This document shows positions 44,595 to 58,400 of a DNA stretch of 64,000 bases, one piece after another. Where the stretch lies: NCBI GenBank assembly GCA_017506865.1, contig JAFCMP010000105.1:186001-250000 (forward strand), given 5' to 3'. The translations under genes and the position numbers were made by a program. The DNA comes from Tribonema minus. Its lineage: Eukaryota; Sar; Xanthophyceae; Tribonematales; Tribonemataceae. Below the pieces are notes generated by a model, which was not told the DNA's origin, made no database searches, and worked only from the letters and a program-made list of their open reading frames with translations. Position 1 is the first letter of the stretch. Every line of letters begins with the position of its first letter.

Positions 44595-45166
44595 CAAGAG
44601 CCAGCAAGGGGGTTGCAAGTTGTTGCCTGGAAACAGGTTTGGACTTTCATCGACCCTAATCCTGACCAACATGCAAGGACGTATGCAGCCCAAGAATGGG
44701 CGCAACACACCCCCAGCAACAACTGCATTCTCATCAACTGCAAACGATGATGCACGTGTGTCACATGTCTCTGTACATAAGCCAGGAAGGACCAAATACA
44801 AATACATGCAAGTGGGCAGACGAAGGTCAAGTTGGCAAGCCATTGGACAGCAACGAGATTGTCATTCACAGGGGGCGGTAAATGTCTATAAATGGCTGTG
44901 ATAGTGGTGCAGCGGTGGCAGTAACAAACACACCCGTAGCTGCACACATTCGCTGGGGGCACTCCTCTCCCCGCTTCCCTGTGAGACCATGACACTACAG
45001 TAGCTATTGGAACTGGCAGCACCTGTTGAACTGATGTTCGTCCGTCCTGTACAGATGTCTTCCCCCATTGAAGCGTGGCATTAGAGTCGCGCGTATACGC
45101 CAAATGCAGGCGACAGCGCTGCAGTTGGACCAGCAGCAGCAGTAGTAGCAGAAGTAGCAGCAGCGC

Positions 45167-48100
45167 TCATTCATCCTCCAGCTCGAACCCCTCAATCTCA
45201 AACTCATCAGATCCCTCCTCCGATGCAAAATCGTGCACCACAATGGTGTTCATTGTGCCTGCAGAGCAAAAGAAGGGATGGAAAATGTGCAAATGGTGAC
45301 TCCGATGCTGTGCAGCGGTCAAAAGCGACATCGCAAAGACTGATGCATGGTGATAGATGAAAATCTGAATGTGGAGCAAAGAAGGCGCCACATGCCAGGC
45401 ATTCAGAGCATGCTGTCATGTGCGTGTAGGTTGCAGTCACTTGCCTACCTCACAGCATCTGATGCCCAGAAGAACGTGCTACAAAGTACTGATGAGAGCT
45501 GCTTATTTTCAATAGTCAATACATAGCATACATGCTAACAGCAACTGTGCTCCCAGTGATGAACATCGCCAGGGAGCACATTGTACTCGTGCTCTGCTGC
45601 TAACCGCTGACATCGTGTCAATGATGTCCTCACCAGCTACATGACGAGTTGTGACTCAACCACATGATCACACAACGCTCAAACCTAACTTCGCTAACCC
45701 TGACTTAAACCTAACCCAAACCCTAACCTAACCCTATCCCTAAACGTCACACGACCGCAAAATGCTCAACATTGTTCAAGTCGCATCGTTGGGAATTTAA
45801 AGAAGTTCAGGTGCAGATATGCCGATGCATCTTGCTGTCCCTCACAATTGAGGCCAAAGCACAGGCAGTGAGTCAAAGCAGTGCTCAGCTCACTCTGCGT
45901 AAGACGTACCGTCAGTGATGAGGAACCGCCGGTCAAATTGAAGGGACCTGATGTCATCCGAGTGCCCCTGTGCAGGCAGACAACAACACGTCAGGAAATC
46001 ACACAAGGCAGCGCCCATGAGCGTCAGGCATACTTGAGGTGGCAGGCGCACGCTGGAAGACGTGGCATTGCTGCCACAAGCAATTTCAACTGGTCTTCGT
46101 GTATTGTTGATGGTCCTACAGATGGTGAATTTTTGTGCACGAATGCGACAACAAGCAATGGTCAGTCGATGATGCGAGAGCTGGGAGGGGTCTCGCTGCA
46201 CAATGGAAGTCAGGCCATGCTTACTGTGTTATGCAGCAGCATGTTTCGTGTTGCAGCTCAACCGCCCATGGACACTCTGGCAAAGGAACCTCAAGCAGCG
46301 ACAGTTGCACCCTACCGGTAACCAGCAATAATGCAACAGTCTCTCATTCATGTGACGTGTCCACCACTCTTGTGAGTACATTTGAAAAGCAAGCTGCAGA
46401 TGACAGCGAATGATACAGCCACACTATCGCTGCATTGCACATACAATACTGAACTCTCCCTCAGAGTTGAAGTTGAAGTCCTCACCTCTATCCGGAACAG
46501 CTCCTCCCCCATTTTCATGTCAAACACGCGCACCACGCCATCGCTCGCTGCGCTCACTATCTTCACTTCGTCCCCCTGAAGAGCCACCACAGGGGCATTG
46601 TGCCCCTTGTACTCGTGCGCAATACCCCTACCCTCAATGGTGTAAAAGCCCCCATCGGGAGTTCCCCCTTCCTTCAGGTCCCAGAAGCGCACGACACCGT
46701 TACCCCCTCCTGTCATGATGCGCGTTTGAGATGGGAAGTATATGGAGCGCACTGCCGCCCGTTGATATGCCTGCCATGTTAGCACCTGTGACATGTGTGG
46801 CGGGGCGGTAGGAGAGAAAGGGTACATGAAGCATGCATTGCAATTACATTACCAGGCATGACGCGGTAGATACACAGGCTTGTGAATGGAGGGCAAATTG
46901 GTGTTGAAACAGTGGACAGCACCAAGTGACATGCCTGACGAGTCTGACAACAGCCGTATTGCAGCACTTGGGTGTGTAAATGAGAAGCATGTCAATGTGT
47001 TATGACCCGCTTCTTGTATATGCCTTGGCAGTGACGTGACCAGGCACAGTAGGTAGGGTATGGACCTGACGCAAGAGCTGCCTCACTGACTTTCTGCACG
47101 TTGTGACGGGCAGCCTTCAGGCCCTCAAGCCGCCCCATCGACGTAGCAACATCGCGCCTTCACAGCCTTAGCATTATACCTGTAAATCAACACATGCAGC
47201 CTGGCTCGGCCAGGCCTCCTTACACTGCCACGACATAAGCATACTGCGTGCAGTAAGGGATAGGCAAGGGCTCGCTGATGTAGCAGCATTGTCAACATTT
47301 GTGGATGTCGTACATAGGGCATACTTCAAATAAGCCAATTCTCAGACCTGTGGCGTTCAGAGCAAGCTGTAGTGTAAATCAGTCAGTGCAAAGTTTGCAT
47401 GCTCGATCCGAGCGGCAAGTGACAGCTATGATGCACTCAGAGAAGTACTGCGTGCGAGTCACAAAAAACTGCACGCATTATAATCAACAGGTAATCTGAC
47501 TTGAAGCTAGCTGCAAAGGTCGTAGATACACTTCTTGCAACATCACCTGCCTTGCCTACACTGCCAAAAGGCTCTAAGTTACGACAGCACCTGTTGCAAA
47601 AGAAAGCTCACCTCTTCCCCTGTCTTGTCTGTGAACACAGACACATTCCCATTCATCATCCCCACCGCCAGATACCCCTCTGCCGCCCCCAGACACAGTA
47701 TGGGCGCAGGCAGCTCCAGTTCCCGAATCTTTTCCCCAGTGTCCAGGTCCCAGAATATGAGCTTGGCATCTGGAGCCGCAGAGACCACCTGTCTCGTGCC
47801 CTCGGGCCGTACAACACCAATGACGCGTTCCGTGTGGCCTTTCCACGTGTGCAGACATTCGCCTAGCCGCTGTGGCCCTGGCCCTGGTGATATGGTGTTA
47901 CGGTGCACCTTGACCGTGCGGTCTGCACCGCCTGTGATGAGGAACTCCCCATCAAAGGCCATGCTGGTGACCTCGCCTGTAGGCAACAAATAAACATGCG
48001 ACATCAAGACAATTGCCACAAAGGATGGATTCAATTGCGAACACAAGTCTCATTAGGAGTATTGAGGATATGAACAGCGCATGATGCCAGCAGTGACTCT

Positions 48101-49113
48101 AAGACAGAAAGGTTGCAGATACAGCCGAGAAGCACCATTGTAAAGGTGCTGTACACAGCTGCACACGTGGCAGACGATGCAAGTAATTTCACCAATAGAC
48201 GCTCAAGATGACCACAGCAGGCACGTTCGCTAACCCTACCTTAAACCCCTTCCTGCTGTGGTCAAGCATTCAAAATCAAATAGCCCCGCTTAGGATGGTC
48301 TCACCGTCATGTCCTTCGTACGCATTGATGACGTCTGCCGTAGACATGGAGATCACATACAGGTCGCCTTCCTGCAGCGTGTCAGGAAACCAGCACATGC
48401 ACATCATGTCAGCAATCATGCTGCTGGAGCAACCTCACAACATTGTCTGCTTTGTGAGGCACCCACTTGTGAACACCAACCCCGTGATAAAGATGATGCG
48501 TACAGAACGTGCAGCGATCACAGCAGTCACAGAAAGTACTGATTGCGCTTGTGTTTGGCGTTTTGGCATTTGATGCACTCACCTCTGTTCCAAATGCGAG
48601 CATATCGCCATTGAACTCCACCAGCCGGACCTCAGTGTTGGCCTTGACGAGTACTTCGTGCTCGCATCTTCCTGTTTTCCAGTTCATCGCCAGAGTCTTG
48701 TCGAGCTCTACGTCCCACTCCTTCATCTCTTTCAGGCGTGAAAATAGCATACCCATGTCCTCATCTGTGATCGTAACTCCTTTACTATCCCCAGTGGTGT
48801 CGCTATCGGTCGCCTCACTGCTGCCGGCGTCGTCATGATCACCCTCGTCGTCCTTGCGGTGCATGCGTCGAGATCTGCAGCGACCGCGTGGGCATTGTGG
48901 CGGCAGCAGACGATGCCGCTGCGCGCCAAGAGCACTCAAGGGCCTTGACGCCGCCACAGTGCCCTGCGAAGTTGCCAAGGCACCGGCAGCGCACGTATTC
49001 ACGTGCCCCACGAAGCATGTCGCCGGCTCACACAAAGCCGCCACCAACAGGCACACCAGATAAACATGACGACCGGGAGCAGCGCAGCAGCCTCCACTGC
49101 TGCTGCCTCTCAT
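45167..49113 (-). CDS. WD40-repeat protein with signal-peptide-like N-terminus
   Basis: Six exons on the minus strand: 49113-48583, 48371-48305, 47976-47612, 46785-46486, 45967-45910 and 45258-45167 (stop 45169-45167), giving about 470 aa. All phases join. WD40 units are visible as VTSMAFDGEFLITGGADRTV, KLIFWDLDTGEKIRELEL, AVRSIYFPSQTRIMTGGGNG with VVRFWDLKEGG, KIVSAASDGVVRVFDMKMG, and IRSLQFDRRFLITDG. These suggest a single seven-blade propeller acting as a protein-interaction scaffold. Residues 16-30 (HVYLVCLLVAALCEP) look like a signal peptide or organelle-targeting helix, unusual for a WD40 protein. An internal start at Met84 (48864) would give a cytosolic form. The last residues are acidic (SDEFEIEGFELEDE). 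No specific orthologue was recognised. The gene is divergent from AP-3 delta. Confidence 0.82.
45681..45745. repeat. Degenerate CCCTAA tract, WD40 intron 5
   Basis: Units such as AACCTAAC, CTAACCCTGA, AACCCAAACCCTAACCTAACCC and TATCCCTAAA form a decayed CCCTAA array. It lies within the last intron of the WD40 gene. Confidence 0.75.
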
Positions 49114-49498
49114 GCGAGCGGCTACTTAGCCTCGATCGATTCGAAGTTTTAGTTGAAGTTTTATATCTTCCGGAACCTCCCTTTTAGCTGTTCCCTGCCG
49201 CAAGACTTCGAAGACTTGGCCAGCGCTGGACCCGGAGACTGTTGGAGCAGATCTATTGATTCAGGAAGGCTGTTACAGCTCTGTCTCCGCTTCTGCAGCT
49301 TCAAAGATAGGATTGCCTCAGCTGACAGCAGAGCGAAAACTTGATGTGGAGTCGGCGCTGGGAGTACAAGTGAAGCGACGACGGCAGCTTCACCTGGCGG
49401 GGGAGCCTGAGAGATCAGGGCATCGTGCTGCGCAGCTTGCTTGTGCCACCAGAGAGCCGGAAGCCAACGGCCGGCATTCACTCAGCTGATCTGCAGCC
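49114..49498. promoter_or_regulatory. Shared divergent promoter region, WD40 and AP-3 delta
   Basis: 385 bp between the two divergent start codons. It contains copies of the dispersed motif (GTTGAAGTTTTATAT) near 49152-49167. No firm TATA box was seen. Confidence 0.5.
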
Positions 49499-52400
49499 AT
49501 GTTCGAAAAAACTCTACAGGATTTGGTGAAGGGGATAAGGGCCCATAAGAGGGATCCCAGTGCATTCATCAGCCAGTCCATTGCGGAGATCAAGCTGGAG
49601 CTCAGGAGCGTGGACCCATTCATAAAGGTCAGCCAACACCCTAAGCCAATTTGGTGCACCGCCCTCAAGACTCAGAGCCTTGGCAATATCATATCAACAA
49701 CAGGCAGGCAGATTTTTCCAGTCAGAGACCATTTGATTGCATTGCACCAGATCGTACGCCCTGATGAAACAGTTGCATAGCACCAGAGCTCACGCCATAG
49801 TCTTGTACAATTGCGCTACTGTTCCTGCCAGGCCCAGGCCGTGCGCAAGCTGACCTACCTCCAGATGATCGGTTATGACATGAGCTGGGCTGCGTTCAGT
49901 GTCATTGAGGTCATGACCTCTGCACGCTTCGGGCACAAGCGCGTTGGCTACCTGGCAGCCAACCAGACCTTCACAGAGGAGACAGATGTCATTCTGCTCA
50001 CCACCAACCACCTCAAGAAAGAGTTCAACAGCGGAAACCAGGTGAACAGCGCTTCACGGCCTCCGCCGCTGCTGTCTTACCATGCATTGACATCTTGCTT
50101 GCCTGCAACTGTGATTCTGTAGCAGCTGAATCTGCTCATGCTCAAGCTTTTCTACGAGCTGCTCGTCGGCAGTGTACTTGTTCGACGTCATCTGAATTGG
50201 TACAGAACATGGTGTCACTCTGCCGTGTGACAGCTATGTATGCTGCCTGAGTTGTTGGGGCTTTTCAGCCAAACTGGGTGTGTATACCAGGAGCTTCTGG
50301 CTCCAGATGCTGGCATTGATGTTGCACTGCGCAATGCAACATTGCCTGCATCAGGCAGCCTCCTAACAACCCTGCTCACTGCACGCCACTCTGTCGCTCT
50401 GACCACAGTATGACATTGGATTGGCCATCAACTGCCTGGCCAACATTGCCACACCAGACCTCAGCCGCGACCTGCTAGGCGACGTCAGTGCGCTGCTCAC
50501 ACACCAGCGCTCATACGTGCGCAAAAAGGCGCTCCTGGTCATGTACAAGCTGTTCATCAACTACCCTCAGGGGCTGAGGCTGTGCTTTGACAGGATCAGG
50601 GACAGGCTGGACGATACTGACAGCGGTGTGGTCAGCTGCGCAGTTAACATCATCTGTGAGGTGAGTCACTGCAAGGGTGGACAATGGACATGTAGGTGGT
50701 GCCCTGACACTGTAGTTCTCTGTCTGCATGTCTTCTGATGTTTGCAGTGATGTTGGGATGTTCTTGATGTGTGAATGTGCTCATTGCGCTGCACCTGTGC
50801 CATTTTCGTGTTTGTTGCAGCTGGCAGACAAGAACCCCCGCAACTACCTGGCGCTGGCACCACGCTTCTTCAGGCTGCTCACCACCAGCAGCAATAACTG
50901 GATGCTCATAAAGGTACAGTATGCATGTAGAGCTACCATCAACACCTTTGGGATAATTGCCAAGGGGGGCATCATGAAGGGTACTGCAAGCCGCCTACTG
51001 GATAACGGCCTGCGCTGACATTGCAATGGCCAGTATTTCAATGACCTCAAGTAGGCTGCAATTGCATATGCACTACATGCACTGTACTGTGAAGTAGTCT
51101 TGTGTGGATGTCAGATCGGTTCTTCCAGGTGGTGCCTTTGTGAGTGTACGTCAGCCAGCCGAGACACACAGCATTGATGTCAAGTGAAATGTTTGACGGG
51201 TGTGGCAGCTGCCTCGGATGCTACGTCACAGCAATCATGCCTGCGACCTCAAGCCTGCCACCAAAGTCAGTGCACAGGGTCTGCTCAACACTTTCTATAC
51301 AGGGTGTGGGGTGCAACTCTCTTGTCATGCTCATGATTGCATGAATGACGCACTGCTGGCCACAAACACCTGGATTCATGATGCTGCTCTTACCCTAGTT
51401 GTTTGGCTGATGTATTCTGGTGTTTTTGTGCCGCCACCTGTCAGGTGGTGAAGCTGCTTGGGTCCCTTGTGCCAGAGGAGCCAAGGCTGGCGCGCAAGCT
51501 GCTGGAGCCCCTGGCCACCATTATACAGAACACTGCTGCCAAGTCCCTCCTCTACGAGTGCATCCACACAGTGACCCTAGCACTACCATTCACCAAGAAG
51601 GAGGACGGCAGCGAGAGCCGAGCGGTGCCTGTAGTGGTCAAACTGTGCGCGGACAACCTGCGGAACTTCATCCAAGACCCGGATCAGAACCTCAAGTATC
51701 TGGGGCTGGTGGGCTATGTAAATCTCATGCAGAGCCACCCGCGCGCAGTGGCGGAGTCGCGGGAGCTGGTGCTGGCGTGCCTAACGGATGATGATGTCAC
51801 CATTAGGACGCGCGCGTTGGAGCTGCTCACGGGGATGGTGACGAAGAGGACCCTGGAGGAGTTGGTGGTGCAGCTGCTGAAGCACGTGGTGGCGGCGGAG
51901 GGGGCATACCGCGAGGATCTGATTGCAAAGATCGTGCTCATGTGCTCTCGCGACAAGTACGCTTTCCTGGTGGACTTCCAGTGGTATACAGGTATGTATG
52001 CCAGGTATTGTGGTGTGATGGCTGATGTTTTGCTCGCTGTGTACAGAGTAGCACGGGCATGAGAACCTTTTAAAACTGTGAAAGCTCGCCTGTTTTTGTG
52101 TATGGCACCAATTGTTCGGTGTTGCTGCACCGGCCATTGCATTGCGAGTGCCGATAAGTTCAAGAGTTGTGGGCGGTACAAAGGTGCAGGTTGAAGTTGA
52201 AGTTGCTACCTTCTTGCAAAACGCTTGGGGCTTCTCCGCAAGGTGATCCATTGCAGTCCATGGACTTCATCAATCAATGCGTGACATGGCTCTTTCGCGA
52301 AGCATCCGGACCATGCGAACAGTTTCTCAAGTACATAGTACTGGGTTTTATGTCCAAAGCCTAGCCTAAATGCTGAGTGCTCAATATGCGGGCCAGCTGT

Positions 52401-55400
52401 TGCAGACGAAGAGGTGGGCTTCGTTGCATTGTAGAGGGCAGGTAGCATGCACAAGGGTGTGCCTGTTTGGCGGTGCATGCCTGTTTGGCGGTGCAGTCCA
52501 CAGCTGTAGCTTGGAAACCAATTGTGCTGCTACATACGCTTTTCTTGCTTTTTGGCTGCGAGCAAATACATCATGGGCGTGCTACACACACCACGATGCC
52601 CTCCTTCCTCCCACTGCACTTTCGCCTTCAATCAGTGCTGTTGGTAAACTTCAACTGCAACTGCTGCCGCTGCAGGCGCGCTGGTGGAGCTGGCGCGCAT
52701 GGACCACGGCTGTCGCTCGGCCGCCACTGGAGCACTGCTGGCATCGCAGCTCATCGATGTGGCGCTGCGGGTGGAGAGTGTGCGCGCATTTGCTGTGGAG
52801 GCAATGGCGGGGCTGCTGCTGGAGAGCATGGGGGGAAGTAGCGTCAACCTCAACTCCAACTTGACGGAAGTGCTGCTGGCGGCGGCGTGGATTGTGGGGG
52901 AGTATGGAGCCCATGTGGGGAAGATCAGGGGGGTGAGGGGGGGGAGTGGCGTGGACAGTGGCTGGGCCAGGTGAGTATTTGGAATGGTGCTATGCACAGT
53001 GCTGGATTGCGTGCTGTTGGTTTTCACAGTCGAAACTTGAGTTGACGTCAAGTCTTTATTGGCATTAGCATGTGCGGTAGTGCTGTTAACGGCCAAGAGT
53101 GCAAGGCTTCGCAGGACGGAAAGTAATCGCAGTGTGTATCTGGTGATAGCGGAAGTTGTGAGCGTGTCAGCAAGGTGATTATGCGTGTGGAGTGGTAGTG
53201 CACGTGGAAGCTGCCATAATGGCGTGGGATGTAAGACATTGGATGGGGTTGGGCGGAAAATTCATTATACAGCGTGTATGTCAGCACAATGGGTAGGATA
53301 GGCATGTCAGAAGCTATCATGTACAGCGGCGCACCATGCACAAGCACGTCCACGTGACCCCCAGTCCAACTATGTTACTGTTCGTACCTGTGAATATCTG
53401 CGTCTGTGGCTAAGGAGAAGACAAGCCATAGGGGTGCGCATCGGGCGTAGGGTTAGATAGCAAGGGTTAGGGTTAGGGTTCGCTTTCCATGTGTGCATCT
53501 ACATTGTGATCACAGTAGCTTGAAATACCCGCCAAATACACACCAGCCCTGTGATCAAGCAGTACTGTGATCGAGCAGTACGACACTTCAGTGCAGTGAC
53601 AAACTTTAGCATCAACAAACGTAGCTGCTACATTGACCTGCGCTGTGGTCAAGTACAAGCCTCAACACAAATGACATGGCTTGCATAATGGCAAATGGAA
53701 TGCACATTGCATGCATCATGTCAACGCGCTGGTGCTTTGCGTACTACGTGTGTAAAGCAGCTCTGGCTCAGAAGTATCGATGATGATGGTCAAGGCTGTC
53801 TTATATGCACCCTGCAGGTGCCAGCAGGCAGTTGCTCTCTACTGCATGCTTTGCACAGTTTGTGCAGCAGCAACTGATTTGAGAATGCAGATCAGAGTGC
53901 CCTAATCGACTTTGTGCACAAGCAGCAACCTTAGACTTCTTTCATAATTTGCAGTGGCCAGTCCGGCATTTCCGCTCCTTCCATGTCGCAATCATTTGGT
54001 CCTCAGGATATCAGCACCTTCGCTGACTGGTTGATACACATATTGAAGACCCCGTGTGCTTGGCACGTTGGGCTAGGTCACTTTCATCACACTCTGCTCC
54101 TGCGTATATGTATTTGCTGTCAGACTGATTGGAGCGCTGCTGCGCGAGGAGTGCTTGGAAGCATTGCCTGTGCACGTGGTGAGCATATTTGTGCACAACG
54201 CATTCAAGGTGCTCATCCGGGCGTGCCAGCCTGTCAGGCAGGGAGGGGCTGACGATGGTGACCTGGCGGCTGTCATTGCTGGTGAGACTGCATAGCTCGC
54301 AAATAACGTCATTATCGCATTTACAAGTAACAAACATAAAGTACTGCAAGCATTGTGGGGAGTAGGTGGCGATTCTGCCTTCACTCTCCAATGTAGAGTC
54401 TACATGTACATGGCAACACCGCGCTTGCTGGACCAATGCTGGGTTGTTTGATCTGTAGATATCGCCAGATGGTGGCTTTTCAGTGATGCTGCCATACCTG
54501 ATGACATCGTGTATGCGCATCTGTATGAGCAACAGCATGCGTAATTCCTCCTCACTAGTCTGCCAGTACAGTAGCACAACCAAGCGTCATAGCAGCACTC
54601 ATCTTCTCTTGCGCTTGCTGACTCAGCGCAAAATGTGGTGCACTTTGTTGTGCTGTTGCAGTCATGGACACAAGGCTGGGGCCCTTTGAGCAGAGCGCAC
54701 ATATGGAGATCCAGGTCAGCAGGAAGAGAACTGTCACAGGAAATGGCATGAATGATGGGTACATACATGTGACATGCTTCTGCTCAGGTGTACGTGTACG
54801 TGCTTTGCCCTCTATATATGCAGGGTAGCTCTATTTCAGTGCAAAAGGAAAGCATATTTGAGTTACTTCTAGTGGCATCAATGTGCAGTGTGTATTTGCG
54901 CCGGTAGCTTGCCATAGGTGCTTTTCATGCACATGCCTGGATGAGTCACGATGCCTTGGTTCTCAAGTGCTGCTAAATGTAAATCACTCTGCGCTGATGT
55001 TCCACTACTATTGTTGCACTTTCTCCTGTCCCTTTGCTCATACTCTGCTGACCTTTCTCCCTTCCGTACCCATACTCTGTTTCAGGAGCGTGCGTGCCTC
55101 GTCCGAGCACTGCTGGTCGGCTATGGCATCTTCAAGAACCCTGCAGAGGCAGGCGAGTCCTACCCTGATGTCCCAACAGTTACAAAGCCGGTGCCACCGC
55201 CACCAATGATGGACCTGTTGGGCCTGGGCACAGGGACCAATGGCATGGAGGCAGTGGCGCCTGTACTGACCAATGGCGCGGAGCCAGCTGATGCGAGTGC
55301 TGTGTCAGCTGCTCGTAGTGCTGCTGCGGAGCTTGCGGCTCTCACAGCTGAGGTCATGAAGGTGAGCAAGCCAAGTACATCACCTGTTACCTTGTGTGCG

Positions 55401-58400
55401 CAGTGTTCAAAGTTGAACTACTGTGTATCGCGGAGTAATTGTTGAAGTTGGCAGCTCAGATTCAGCAGACGCTTGATTTGAAGTTGACCACAACTCAACT
55501 CAAACGACACCTCAATGTTCTATAGGAATGCCACTTACTTGCCCCGTCGCCCATCGCGCATGCACTGCTATGACATGCGAAGCTGTGAGCACCCTCGTGA
55601 TTCCAGCTTGAGCGCATTCCCATGTTTGCTCTTGTGTGACGCACTCGCTGTTGAAGGTCTGTGTAGTCACCCATGTGTCTACACGTATGCGTATGCTGAC
55701 AATGATTTGCCTCAACGACCGATGCACTACAGTAGCAGAGCTGGCATGCCCATCCACCATTCACATCCCTGTTGTCTGATGTCAGTTCATCAACGAAACC
55801 CTGCCTACTGTCTCTTGGCGTTTGCGTGTTGTGTGCAGCCTGTCAACCCCCGTGCGCAGTCCAAGGTCCCCCCTCCCGACGACGTTGACCTGGACACCCC
55901 CCTCAACCCCTCCGTCTGGCTCGACTTTGTCGAAGGCCAGCCTGACCCCAACATTGTGCAGCCAGACCTCTCGCGCCTGAGCTTCACACAGGTGGTCATA
56001 CCCACCTTTGAGACAGAAACAGGGTACGACTCGTACCTTGATGCACCCAGCAGCAGTGACTACGAAGCGGGGCGCCGAACCGGCCAGCCAACGCACTTTC
56101 GGGATGGCAGCCCAGGATCGCCTGCTGTGCGGAGGGTGGGGGGGGGACAGGACCCATTCTATCTGGGGGCTAGGGGGCCGCAGCCGGGGAGCGTCAACCC
56201 TGCAGAGGTGGACGTGTCGAGGATACCGATTGCGCGGCTTACGGCGAAGGATCTGGAGCAGGATGAGGACTATGCGGGGGTGGCGTCGCGCAGGAGGAAG
56301 GACAAGAAGAGGCGCAAAGAGCACAAAAAGAAGAAGGTGGGGCACGCATTCAACTTCTTCAAGTTGTTTTGGTATGCGTTATGTGATGTGTTTTTGGACT
56401 TGCAAGTCAAGTCAAACACGGAGTTGAAGTTCACTGTTGATGTGTGCTGCACATGCCTCATTGCATATTGCATCAAGAAAGCTTGTTCTGTACCTGCAAC
56501 GGAATCTCCAATGCCTCATTGCACCAAGAGCATCGTTAATGCGATGCAGCACTGCTTGTGCGCACTGTCCTGCCATTTGGTGTTACTTGAGACGGCTGTG
56601 CTGCCATTTGGTGTTACTTGAGGCACAAACTTACCGACAAATGCAGTAGATCTACTGGAAGGGTTGCTTGACTGTAAGCACACCACATGATGGCAGCATC
56701 TTGCTATTTCCAATTCCGTGCAACGCACTGCAGCTCAGTCACCTCTGATATGATCTCTGCTGCTTTTGCTACACCATCTCATGTCCCACAGGAGTACTCT
56801 GTGGAGACAGAGGAAGCCATGCCAGTGGGCGTTGCCAGCAGTGACGACGATGCTGGTGTGGTTACAAACGCTGGCACTCGCCCGCGCAGTGCTGCTGGCA
56901 GGCCCACGCGACCAAGGGGCGGGGGCAAGGATGAGGCCTCTGGGCTGAGCGCTGTTGACATCACCACACCGCTCAGAGAGGTGAGCCGCTGCAAGCTCGT
57001 TGATTGGTTACTGATGAGCTGCTAAATGACCTACGCCACAAGTACTTTGAAATACCTTCATTCAAAAAGTCTATATGCAGAGTGGTGAGCATTTACGCGG
57101 TTTGGAATACTGGCGCTGCAGCACATCGGCGCAACAGTCATTACGTGAAATGCTCACTTTTTGGCATTTATGAACTTGGTTAGTGTTGCGTATGTATGCA
57201 TCTTCATGGCAATTGGTATTAATCTGCGGAGTGCGTCTTCATGTATGTGTGTGTATGCACCTACAAGTGTGTATATCAAAGAAGTTCTTCAACGTTCGAG
57301 AGAGGCACTTTAATACTCAAATGCGTGGTGCAACACTGCAACACTGCACAGTGTCTGATTCAAAATTTCTCTACAATTGCTTGGCATTACAGAGCTGTCG
57401 AATTCTTACGATCCTACGTAGACTGGCATCAGTCTACAACTAGAACATGTACTTCAATCAAATGAGCTAAAGACTACTGTAGTGTCACCCTCGTTGGCAT
57501 TGCTCAGAACGGACTTCATTGCACTTTTTGGTGACTTGAACAACGGTTACGATTGTCAGCAGACTGCGGGCCAGTCATGGGCTTGAACTCACTGTCGCAT
57601 CACATTGACTTATGGCTTTGCTCAACAAATGGATACATCTCCTGAACCTGTTGAGGGCTTTGAAGTGGATTAGGTATTATGTAGCTCTCCCAGCGCATTT
57701 GCTCATTGCGTCATTTTTTTGTCAATTGGTCCACAATCTCGTCATTATACTCTTCAGTGAATGCCATTGCTGGCAGGTGCAAGGTAGTGATAGTACAAAA
57801 GTGGTAGTGTGCCTGTGAATAATTACTTGAGGAAAGGTACTGAGTGTGGCAGGATGACAACTGAGCAATGCAATGTATCTGTCCCAGCAGCAGCAGAGAC
57901 AACAGCAGCAAAATGTGCAGTTAAGTGTTCAATTCATGCAGTTGAAGATGACGATTCACGCCAATGTAGTAGTTTTGATTTGAGACCTTACCCAATGCAC
58001 GCCCAATCACTGATACTATGATGTTTTGTGTGCGCATTGATCAGGATGAGAAGATACCGGAGCAGCGCCACCGTCAAGTGCAAGAGCAGCAGCAGCAGCT
58101 GCGGCAGCAGCAGAGGCAAAGCACCAAGCCACAGCCGCATGCAGCAGCAGCAGCAGAGCCTGCAGCAGCGGCCATGCCTCAGGGCACTGCAGAGCGCGAA
58201 CACAAGAAGCCCAAAACCAGCAAAAAGGGCAAGTCACGACATGGCAACCGCCACCATGATGCAGCAGGCGGCACAGCTGCTCTTCTTGATCTGATGGACT
58301 TTGGTTCAGAAGTCGCAGCTGACTCGGCCCCCACAGCAGCACGGCAACAGGAGGACATGATGGCCTTCAGCCACATGCTCGCTACTGCTGCGCCAACGCT

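Larger units (their letters stand above)
43091..45166. other. Gene-poor, repeat-rich gap
   Basis: About 2 kb between the polyQ gene and the WD40 gene. It contains an exon-like segment near 43343-43451 (see findings), TTAGGG units at 43933-43950, the head-to-head telomere-like tract at 44556-44594, and the palindrome CAAGTTCAACTTG at 43372-43384. No complete gene was recognised. Confidence 0.45.

Noticed and set aside
50914..51018. Extension of AP-3 delta exon 4 past its donor
   Set aside because: The frame stays open for ~34 codons, but the sequence departs from delta-adaptin while exon 5 resumes it exactly at VVKLLGSL, so the GTACAG donor at 50914 is preferred.
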